A stretch of DNA of 64,000 nt from Liquidambar formosana (Eukaryota > Streptophyta > Magnoliopsida > Saxifragales > Altingiaceae): positions 39,246,087 to 39,310,086 of the forward strand of contig CM077826.1 of assembly GCA_039720395.1 (NCBI GenBank), written 5' to 3'. Below are positions 44,955 to 55,384 of the stretch, in pieces. The position numbers and the translations under genes were made by a program. The notes beneath the pieces are model-generated. The model made no database searches. It saw only the letters and a program-made list of their open reading frames with translations, and was not told the DNA's origin. How positions within the stretch are numbered: the stretch's first letter is position 1; each line of letters opens with the position of its first letter.

Positions 44955-45932
44955 TTTAATTTATGTTTTCTCTTTAACAGAGAGAACTAGAACAGACATT
45001 AAATATGGTAGTTAAGGGTAGAGAGTGGGGGAGAAGGGGAGAGAGGCGAGAGGGAGCATGTATACATCATTAGTTGCTCGAGAAGAATCATCTTTTTATC
45101 AAATGTCCGTCTTACCCTTAAACTATACGAGCTTAACACCAATTAAACCTGAGGGTGAAAAAAAAAATTTGTGATCATGAAGCCCTGTTTTCTCTCTCTC
45201 TCTCTCTCTCCTGAAAATGTAACAAAAGAAAGAGTTTCCCAAATCTAAACATATATATTGCAGGAAACCTGAAGAACCAGATGAACAGTTCAGAGAAAGT
45301 GGTGCGTGAAAGCGTCTCATAGTTCCTTTTTACAGGCATAATAGAATTGTACATTGTTTCAAGATATTTTAAATGCAAAAATTTGGAATAAAAGTAGTCC
45401 ACTCACGGAAACAACTTCAGTTGACAAAAGACCTTCAAAATTCTTCAATTGAGGTGAAATCATTCTGCAAAAGTTATCAATTGTTATGCTTTAAAGGTGA
45501 TGCATATGATGGAGCTTATATATTGTGTCAATATGAGAGAAAAAGAAAGAGAATATTAAAACAATTGCCCCTGCTTTATTTTATTTATTTATTTATTTAT
45601 TTTTAATAAGAAACAAATTGTATAAATCATACTGTTTTATATCTCACGATGTTCGCTCTTACTTTACGGCAATTCACCTATTTTCCTGCAGGTTGGAAGG
45701 CCTGTTATCTATGGACTGGCAGCAAAGGGAGAATATGGGGTGAAAAGGGTTATCGATATGCTGAAGGATGAGCTTGAGCTCTCTACGGCCCTTTCTGGAT
45801 GTCCTAGCGTGAAGGATATAACCAGAAGCCATGTGAGGACAGAGCGGGACAGAGTCCAATCCATGCTTTAATACTGTTCCAGAGCATTGAAACACGCTAT
45901 ATGTGAAATATTTAATTATGTATATCATAATG
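44820..45932. pseudogene. Chimeric HAOX fragment: inverted copy 1 piece joined to direct copy 2 piece
   Basis: The left part (about 44,820-45,554) is the reverse complement of copy 1 from about 10,518 to 11,237, including all of exon 6 (antisense at 45,412-45,469) and its introns. The right part (about 45,549-45,932) matches copy 2 from about 25,545 to 25,930, including intron 10 end and exon 11 (45,692-45,871). The junction has AGAAT in common between the two sources. Exon 11 keeps its acceptor and reads [20 protein letters not shown] through to QSML and stop, with about 3 base differences from copy 2 in 180. It lacks exons 1-10 and cannot make an oxidase. Confidence 0.88.
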
Positions 45933-45935
45933 TTT

Positions 45936-45962
45936 TGCACAGCCACAGCCACAGCCACAGCC
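45936..45962. repeat. CAGCCA short tandem repeat
   Basis: About four CAGCCA hexamers lie directly after the right edge of the chimeric HAOX fragment. Confidence 0.75.
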
Positions 45963-47030
45963 GTTGTTTTGCCTAAAACATTATAGTTTAGTCCTCAATT
46001 AACTCACAATTTGGTAGGCATGATATTATTTAACATCAATATCTACCATCGACACCATATTGTATAAATTATAAATTGGAAGAAACAATGTTACCTTGAT
46101 GTGGTAATATGGCACCTACATCGCCATCAATTAGTTTGTCTTTGAAAGCATTACCATAATAACTTGCTTTCAACCTTTCACCAATTTCCAGCGATTAGAA
46201 CGCCACGGCATTATTGATTAGTAGTAATTAATACTGCTCTCTATGAACACATGACAAAAGGCACCACCTTAAATCATAATGTCCTTTCGATTACTCATAT
46301 AATCTAATGATCCTTCTAAATAAAAATTAAAGTAGAATACTCAATTGCTTAAAATACTACCAAATATTAGAATTAAAATTAAAATTGTGCATTTAGATAA
46401 CCACGATAAACGGTGCTAAAATGCATTACTGTAAGCAACCATTGACTCCATGAACCTCAAAGACAAATAAGTTTGAAAGGAACAAAACAGATGTCTAAGA
46501 CTTAGCAAGAATTGCAATCAAAACAGAGGAGATACAAAAGAAGAATTCACCATTGAAGAAACGAACTACTAACGAAGAATAACCAAGAAAACCAAAACCA
46601 GACCAAACCAAACAATAAATACCCAGCTGGAGATTCCGACAACCCGTAAATATTTAGGAAGAAATGTGATGAAAGCAGGGAAAGAAGAAGGGAGCTTCCA
46701 TTGAGGACGAGAGATGGGGCTTCAGCGGTTTGCGGCGAAGTGGAAGTAAGTGAAGTTAGAAACTTAGAATAGAAAGAATGCCGACAAGGAGATGAAATAT
46801 CGCATGGATGTTTCAGAGAGTCTGAAACGTCTAATTTTCGCGAATCAGAGTCGTCCTGGTACAGGGGACCACGACAAGTGCGGTGTAAGCCAGGAGAACA
46901 CAGAAGGAAGAGTGAAATGGAAAAAGCGAGCATACAGAAGGGATGATATTTTTCAATGCAAGTTTGTCGGCTAAGAGCATTTCCAGGTGCGTGTGTTATT
47001 ACTATCTTAGCACATGTTACAATACTATAT
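45963..47030. other. Intergenic, no gene recognised
   Basis: This stretch is AT-rich apart from 46,650-46,970, which is GA-rich. A minus-strand frame (46,547-47,041) there is hydrophobic and Ser-rich without a known domain. It could hold a 5' exon or promoter of an unrecognised minus-strand gene, but I see no further exons. Confidence 0.35.
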
Positions 47031-49197
47031 ATTATTGTCATGCCCCGACTCGGAGAGTCGACACGTGGATAAAAGTCAAAGTAAAAAGATGTACACGTGG
47101 ATAAGTCAGAGTATAAAAGTTACGGAAGACTTAGTCAAATCCACGTGTATTTTTTTTTTTTAATATTTTTAATAATAATGGTGCCAGCTCATCAATAATA
47201 CCCAAATAATTAATATGAAATGTTATGCTCACACATCATGCCCATAATAATATATGGTCCCAAAATAATTCCAACATCCCTGGCACATAGGTTGGATTCA
47301 AACTATTCAAGGTTCATTAAGTAATAATGGTAATAACAATAATAATAATAAAAATGTCCATACATCAAAATAACATAGTCTCTATGTAATGCACGTGCAT
47401 CTATCCTCATCCATGACTATGTTAGTATGCCACCTTCAAGTTCCAACCTCAGATTATGCCACTAGGCATCCGCCATCGGCAAACCCTCACTCATCACCTG
47501 ATTATCTGAAATAATAATAGGATGAGCTGCAAAACCCAATAGGAAATATGTGTGGATTCTATACAATTAATATATGTGCAGATACATAGTATATGAATTA
47601 AAATCATTTAATAACTCAAATCAAATATCAGTCACAAATCAATACTTTGTATCGGTTTTGAGTTAATTTCCCAAAATTCTCATAGTATCTCCAATTCTCA
47701 AGACTATGGGATCAAACCATGCATCAATCGTCGCTAATCACAGGTTACGTCGTCACGTCAACCCCCGGCTCAGCCAAGCACGAAAATAACCAACACCTAC
47801 GCGGCGTTCTTCCTCGAGGGCTTCAGGGTCTTTCACCCAAGGGCACTTTACCCTGCTTGCTATTCACGGAGTATTCTCAACGTAGGACACCACTTCATTG
47901 TGATGCCCCCACCCGTTTGATGCAGACCAAGACCCAAGGTCCATATATCCAAAACATTTTCCATCATTCAAATAAATATCTGAGTGTCCAAAAGTATCCA
48001 TAAACATGTTTAATAAATTTCTAGAATTTCAGTAACATTTCTAAAGCATTTCCAAGTAATCAACATTTATAAAGCACTTTTCCAAGATCCAAGTATCATG
48101 AAAATTCCACACATTTAACAGATATTTCACAATAACATTTAAACGAGTATATAACCATGTATTTTTAAGGAGCAATATAAAACAGTCGTATCAAATGATA
48201 TATTGAAGGATTCCCTAAATTTTGAACAAGTAATAAAAATATTTGGTTATAAATCAGTGGGAAAATCCAACAATATCATTAAGGCATATAAAATCACATT
48301 CATAAAATAACACCATATTAAATGTAAAGAAGCCACATTTCCTACCTCAATTGCGAGCAATACCAACCCAAAACCACGTGATAAACACTGACAATGCGAA
48401 TGCAGCGTTAATGCTCCCTAGGGTCCTCCCGAGGACCGATAAAATCTGATAATTATGCATACGTAATCTTTAGGTAACTTTCAAAATAAATATAACGCAC
48501 TCAAAAATTACTATTGGCCTTCTAACAGTGAACTGTGGTCCCAAAATTATCAAAATAATTTTTAAAACACTCTCTATAATTTCTGGGAATTTTCTGTAAT
48601 TTTTGGAATTTTCTGATATTTTCTGGAATTTTTAATAAATATTAATTTGGCCAAAAAGTCAAACTGCAGTCAAACTTGGTCAAAATGGTCAACTAAGGGT
48701 CTCACATGGTAGGGCCCTCCAAGACGAGTCCAACGGTCAAATTTGGGGTTCATATGATTACCGTATGGTTTTTAAATACGTGAGAACACGGTAAGGTACA
48801 CAGATGCACCCACACAGGATCATAGACCTATGGGGTCATCTTCAACCTCCCGCGGGTTGAATTGTGTAACCGGGTTACACCGTGTGTTCAACGGGCCAAC
48901 TTCGACGATTAATATCTCTCTTGTTTCTTAACCGTTTTCAGTGATTCAAGTGTTGAATCGAAGCTCATGCGGAGTACTATGTGCGACTATAAATTGTTTA
49001 TTCAGAATCCTATAAAATCATATTCGTTTTTAAGCCTAAAGTTTCGGGTTATCATGATCCAAAATTCTAAAATTTCTAAAACTTCAACCTACAGTCAATT
49101 TCTCTAAAATTTGACACTACCATGGTGTTCCTTGGTCCCAAAAACATAAAATATGATCATCCTTTCTAAAAATAATATAAGAAAATAAAATTGCATA

Positions 49198-49233
49198 TAC
49201 ATATATATATATATATATATACACAGTACGTGA

Positions 49234-49271
<38 letters not shown>
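49198..49271. repeat. Two (TA)n runs in solo LTR
   Basis: Two TA runs are separated by a short ACACAGTACGTGATATT segment. Confidence 0.85.
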
Positions 49272-49275
<4 letters not shown>

Positions 49276-49439
49276 CAACGATAAAGGAGGTGAGGATTTT
49301 ACCTCACTAAGAGAGCTCTACGAACTCAGCCAAAAACCTCCACCATACCACTCTTTTTTTTTTTTCCTCTGTTCTTCCTCAATTTCTTTCTCTCTGTTGC
49401 TCTTTCTCTAACTCTCTGTCTCGATCCCTCTATACATAT

Positions 49440-49489
49440 AAATATATCCAAACCAGATGCAAGTGGTGGGTGCAGCTAATGATCCCTCT

Positions 49490-49529
<40 letters not shown>

Positions 49530-49627
49530 AAAGCAAACGCAAGTGGTGGGTGCGGCTAATGATCCCTCTATACATATATATATATCCGAAGCAAATGGAA
49601 GTGGTGGTGCGGCTAATGATCCCTCTT

Positions 49628-49675
<48 letters not shown>

Positions 49676-49700
49676 TCCAAAGCAGATGCAAGTGGTGGGT
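49440..49700. repeat. Minisatellite with (TA)n spacers
   Basis: Four related units each contain AAGTGGTGGGTGCRGCTAAT, or a variant, followed by GATCCCTCTATACATATA and a (TA)n run of different length. The last unit is partial. The predicted proteins over this stretch are Tyr-Ile repeats without meaning. Confidence 0.88.
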
Positions 49701-50296
49701 ACATAATTTTATGCTACACTTGCCTAAGTTATGGTGAAGTTGCACACATAGGATCAAATAAATATCATAAATATATTTATAAAATTCAGGTCATCACAAT
49801 TATTGTACAAATGAGATAATATGCTATTTTTTATCATAATCTTTATTCTCTTCATTTTTTATTAATTACCAACTACCATCTTCTAATCTCCATTATTCCA
49901 ATCACAAAATTATGATATTAACTAGATTTGCTTATGTACAGCTTTTTTTTTATTTTTTGATATATAAGATTTCAATATTATTTTAGAAAATATTGTATTT
50001 ATTAATAGGCTGTTTGATTATTGAGAAAATTTTAGAAGAGAAATATTGTATTTTTCACAATTGCTAGTGTATTTAGTTGTTGAAAAATGAACGGAGAACT
50101 GACATGGCAAATATAGCAATCGTTCACCATTGTGCTATATAGCATAAGGGTGAACTATTGTTATTTTAACACAGATTTTTAGCACACCATTAGAGCAGGC
50201 CAACTTGTGCTAAATGCTATAATATAGCAATAGCACATGTTATAGCCCACTACTAGAGATGCACTAATGTTTGCGGTGAAATGTTGGTAAATTATA

Positions 50297-50557
50297 CTCT
50301 CTCTGTTCCAAATTAAGTGCCCCTTTTGAAAAAACACGTTTTTCAAGAAAACCCTATTAAATGCTTTCACATCAATACATATGTATTGAAATTCCAATTT
50401 TGCACTCAAGTGTGTAAAACATTAGAAAAAGTGAGAATACCTTTTTAAGGGTATTTTAGGAAATGAATAAAAAATGATCATTCACTTTTAAAATAGGACA
50501 ATTATTTTGAAACATCACAACAAAGAAAATAAGACACTTATTTAGAAAAGGAGGGAG
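50297..50557. mobile_element. Stowaway-like MITE, 261 bp
   Basis: The left end CTCTCTCTGTTCCAAATTAA and the reverse complement of the right end CTCCCTCCTTTTCTAAATAA are imperfect inverted repeats. TA lies on both sides (50295-50296 and 50558-50559). Confidence 0.82.
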
Positions 50558-50559
50558 TA

Positions 50560-53500
50560 CTTACAAGGAATTCCCCAGCTCAGGCAATTAAGTTTTTATT
50601 GGGTTGTTTTTTCTACCCAATTTTCTTGGTAGTGCGTGGTAGTGTGGTTACAATAACCTCTCAATAGATCAGATTTTGATTTGAATATGATTTTATGATT
50701 AGGATATAATAAAAGAATTATGATTTGTTAGTTCGTTAATAATTTGAATTCGATAATCCATTAGATAACAAATCAAATATGAATATTATCAAATCTAATC
50801 CAATAAATTACATAATACGTTAGGATATATATTTTATTAATATTTAGTTTCTCACATATTTATGGTTCTTATGAACATTATATAATAAATATGTTGAAAT
50901 TATTATTAAATTAAAAATATATTTCTTATAATTATAAAGATTTTAAAAAGTTATACTTTTTTCCCTGAAATTCATGCCAATTTTTGTAAATTATATATTT
51001 TGTAAGATTATCAAATTGGATCGCACATCTGAAAATAACAAATTCGAATATAAATTTGAATTTTATAGACCCATAGGATATATTATCAAATCGGATATAT
51101 TATTCCTTTTTGGATTAAATTCGAATATACCTTAATCGGGTCCGAATCTAATTTATTGACAAGTCAAGTTTGCGGGAGCTCTTCTTTTGGTGTTTGGGTG
51201 GTCGAAGTTTTGTTGTGTCTTGATTTTTGTTGTTGGGTCAGGTGTTGCTCTATTTGGTGGGTTGATTTCTTATTGAAATTTTTTCTTTTTTAATTTAAAA
51301 AAAAGGATGATATATGACAAAACATATATTTTGCAAAAATATATACAAAACTATTTTTGTAATTCATATTTTGTGAAACTCACCATTAGATTAGATCACC
51401 TTCTCTTGTAAAACATGCAAGCCAAAAATCAAGTAAACCAAAATTGGGAACTGCTTTATCATAAATGTGAGGATGCAATTAATTAGAAATATAAGTTTTT
51501 GGATCGGATAGCAATTGGTTTTTGATAAACTTGGTGGGGATTATAAGGAAGGAACACCTCCCTATCCAAAGGTCATGGTTTTGGGGGCAAAGCCCTAATT
51601 CAAATTTTTAGTAAGAATATTTTGGTATAGCTAGTAATTTCACACTTGTAACCTATAGTCATGGTTTTATATATACATATGGTATAGTAACGGTGGCTAG
51701 CACATAATGGTGAGTTCTCTAGGGTGCCAAACAGGTTGGGATGCAAAGATTCTCTTTAATGCTTTTTTGCTCCTTTTGGCTAAAGAAAAAATAGTTGGGG
51801 ATACTGTTTGTATCTATTGTATCTCCATTCTACTTAAAATCATAGGGAAAGTTGTAGCGACTCCATCGATGTAAGCAAAGTTTTGTGAACCATACAAATC
51901 TATATTTCATGTATGTGCTTATTTTCTTTATATTCTTTGTTTTCAAATCTTACAAGTCGCAGGTTAGGGTAAGTATATACCTAGCTACATGGCTAGATGT
52001 CCTTAACTCTTACTTTATGCACTTGATTAACTGACCTTTCCCAAAGCAAGGATCAAAATTGGACTCGTAAAGTGCAAGTTGGTTTAGGTCAAACTAAGAA
52101 TCAGACTGATCTGGGCATATTGGTTTGGTTTGGTTCGGTTCGATTTGAATACTATCCTGTCTGATCTTAGTTCCAACTTCCTAAGAACTGAGAAAATTGG
52201 TTTAGTTCCCAGTTCAAGGGAATCCTACAACCAAATTGAAGAGCTTATCAATTTTAAAAATATTATATTTATAGGATGACAACCAGGTAAAGAGGTAATG
52301 ATATAAGTAATATCAACACTTATTTGTTGTTTTGCCTATCATACAAAATTAATGCTGAAAATGGGAGCATTTTCTTGACCTAGGCTTCCTAAATCCATTA
52401 TATTTCACTTTGGTGCAATCCTAATCGTCATTCCACGACAAATCTCCCCCCAAAATCATACTTATTTGTTGTTTGGCCTATCATACAAAATTTTTCAAAA
52501 AAGGGCAATCCATGGTTCAATCCTAAAGGTACTAGTGTTGCAAATAAGTTGAGCCGATCATTAATGGCTCAAAAGAAAGGTCAATAAGGTTCGGCTCGAA
52601 TTTGAACGATTAGTAAACAAGCAAAGCTCAAGCTTGAAATTTAGGCATTTTTAGTGAGAAAGCCAAGCTTGAGTAGACCAAAGGTCGGCACATTTAAGCT
52701 CACAAACAAATTTGTTAAGTGTTCGATGAAGAGTTTGTTGAGGATTCGAAATGAAACTCGTTAATGAGCTTGTTAGTGGGCTTGTTTAGTAAAACAGTTT
52801 GAATATCATTAAAAAAATAAAAAATAAATAAAATTATGACAGGAGTTATTGGTTCATAAATATTTCTCATTAAACTTAATATTACATATAAATCATAGAT
52901 GAAAAGCCACTTTAACAAGTTCATGATAAGCTTAAAATCAAGTCCAAACCGAGTTTGAACTTTAGCACGAGTTTTATTTTCTTATGAGCTGAATTCAATC
53001 ACAGTTATGTCCATTCATGCACATAGTTAAAAGTTCGACTCAATAATAAACAAATAAAATTTCTAACGAACCAAACTTGAACCCCAACGTTCGACCCTAC
53101 TGGAAACCTCTTAAAGTAGCCCCATATTCAAAACGAACGACATATGACTTCCATTGAAGACAATCTTGCATAATTCTTGCCTGAGTGGTGCATGTGTTAA
53201 CAGTCTACAAGCACAAATAAAGAAAGAGATGCTTTTTCAGCCGTGGATATTTAAAATATGTGACTTAAAGTTATCCAAATTGGGACATACAATCAGGGCA
53301 GAGATGATCCTTTCCTTTACCGATTACTAAAAAGTAGGGATCTACATCATCAAATTGGTGGGTCATACCTTCACACACACACAAAGAGAGAGAGCGAGAG
53401 AGACTTACATTTGTAAATGACTTGACTCTTGGTGTTGAAGCAATGCTGCAGGATCCCAAGAAAGATGAGGTCATTTCAGGTTGGTTCTACTCTATGTTTG

Positions 53501-55384
53501 ATATATAGGGTGTTGGATGTTGTTTGGGGTTTCACTTGTTGACTGCAAATTTTATTTTATTGGTACTAAAATGGGTTAGTTTATTGGCTTAGAAAAGATA
53601 TTCAAGAAATATACTTTCATTTGGAGGCATCTGATTCCTTTGTGGGAACCGCTTTCCTGCTTTTAGCAATTAAGCAGTCAATATGATTATGATTAGCTGG
53701 GCTAATCATATGGCTAAAATCGCATCAAATATGTATATTTTCTTGTATAATATGATACTGTTAAGTTGGACCCACTAGCTGGTGGGCTCGGACCTTATAT
53801 TCATAGGAAGCTATTATGGCATAGCAATGGCTGACCATGGGGACTACAAACAATCCGACTGCAGGAAAGCAGTTCCCTTCCTAGTCCAAGAGTATAAAAT
53901 GTCCAAAATTTCCTCCAAATGTTCGATTGTCCAGTCATAGATGAACACATTACCCCATTAGCTATTTACAGTCGGCAAAACATAATATAGTAGGTGAGCT
54001 GGATGAAAGCAGTCTCATGATTGGATGGGCTTGTTAACATCTTGGAGCCATAGGGTCAGGGATTTGGACCAGCACTGCTACAAGAGTTGGGCCGACCAGA
54101 AATAGGTAAGGTCTACCATGCAAATTGCGAGTAATTCCTTTGTGCAATCGTGATACACAGACACATGATATCACGAGTCAATGAGAGTTAGTGGAACAAA
54201 ATATAGATACCACGTTAATTGTGATACCGTTTGGTTGCGCTTTTTAAAAAATCCTTTTTTAAGTAGAAAAAGTCATTTTTTATTTTTTGTGCTCTTTACT
54301 TTTAAGTAAAAGCAATAAAACCAAAAGCACGTTAGATAATTTAATATTTCTAACCCTTTTCTCCTTTAATTCTTTTCATCCATTATATTTCGTGATTGCA
54401 AATTTTGATTGATAAATAAGGTTCGTAATTTTTCATTTATTTTTATTTTTAAAAAAGCATTCATATAATGCACTTCTTGATAAAAGATTTTTAAACGTGT
54501 AGATCATCTTTATCTCAAAGTGAGGGTAAAAAATGTATATATGATTTTAAATAAGGATAATGTTGTCAATCAAAAGTTTTTTCTACTTAAAAGACTTTTA
54601 TAAGTAGTATAAATATAGATACAGATAATTAGTGAGAATATTAGGTTGATTTATGTGTCTTTATAAGATAACTGTGTGAAAGTTATGTTGGTTTAAGTGT
54701 TTTAAGATAATATCTTAAAAAACCAAAATGATTTAGAAAACAAAAAAAAAAAACCAAAAACGACATGCTACACAAAAAAAGGCCACCTAGGTAGAAATCT
54801 ATTAAAATTCATTTCTGGCGTGGCCTTGGAAGCTTAGACATTGAACATAAGAAAGAGGAGGAAATAAAAACAAAAACTCAAGGAATAAATCAGTTTGTCA
54901 CCTAAGTAGAATTCACGGATTCAACCAGCAGACAAAAGTATAGACAACTTAGTGTTCTTCTTGGGCTGTCCGTTTGGCATCTTCTAGGGGACGGTGTCAG
55001 GCATGCCCAAACACGGTCAGACAATGGGCTAGACCAGCCGCCCACTTCATGGGCCATGGCCTATCCCAGGTGCTACATCGAGAAACAAAACGCCCTCCGT
55101 TTTGCCATTAATTTCCATTTTGGAAGTGAAAATACCACTCTCTTATTTTAATTCTTTTTTTTCAAATTTCAAAGTTTATTGACCGTTCGTGCTCCATTTT
55201 GCAACGGTCACATTTTTCTTTGTAAACCACACCGTAGCTTTCACCCCAAAACTATAAGAGCCTAACCATACCCAGAAGCAGATTCTCCAAAAGCCTCTGG
55301 GAGAGAAGGTCTGAAAGCAAGATATCAATCTCAAATCTCAGCACAGAGCTCTTAAAGAAAAAGGAAATAAAAAAAATCCCATTA
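50560..55384. other. Long intergenic region, repeat remnants only
   Basis: No gene is recognised in about 4.8 kb. A block at 51,360-51,530 resembles 17,540-17,710. A LINE-tail-like GT-rich patch lies at 51,175-51,300. The stretch 52,530-53,100 has GAGCTTG/AAGCTC-rich opposed motifs like a decayed element. A short CA/GA run lies at 53,373-53,400. The last 120 bp before 55,385 should hold the 5'UTR of the next gene; CTATAAGAGCC near 55,251 is a possible TATA-like element. Confidence 0.45.

Larger units (their letters stand above)
47036..49798 (-). mobile_element. Solo LTR (2763 bp), probably Ty3/gypsy type
   Basis: The element begins TGTCATGCCCCGACTC and ends CAGGTCATCACA. A perfect 5-bp duplication ATTAT flanks it (47031-47035 and 49799-49803). 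No coding internal region is present. The block CATCACCTGATTATCTGAAA through CCAATAGGAAATATG is, in reverse complement, like the CTCACGCCTATTATTTT block of the LTR at 2554-5223, so this copy is on the minus strand. A stretch at 48,640-49,060 matches the interior of the MULE. (TA)n arrays and a minisatellite occupy the right end. Confidence 0.88.

Noticed and set aside
45373..45606. Frame over the inverted HAOX exon 6
   Set aside because: It is an antisense reading of exon 6 and intron sequence in the chimeric fragment.
46547..47041. 164-codon minus-strand frame with hydrophobic segments
   Set aside because: No domain, no orthologue recalled and no supporting exons. It overlaps the start of the solo LTR, so it is not called as a gene.
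49457..49819. 120-codon frame rich in Tyr-Ile
   Set aside because: It is produced by (TA)n minisatellite units and has no family signature.
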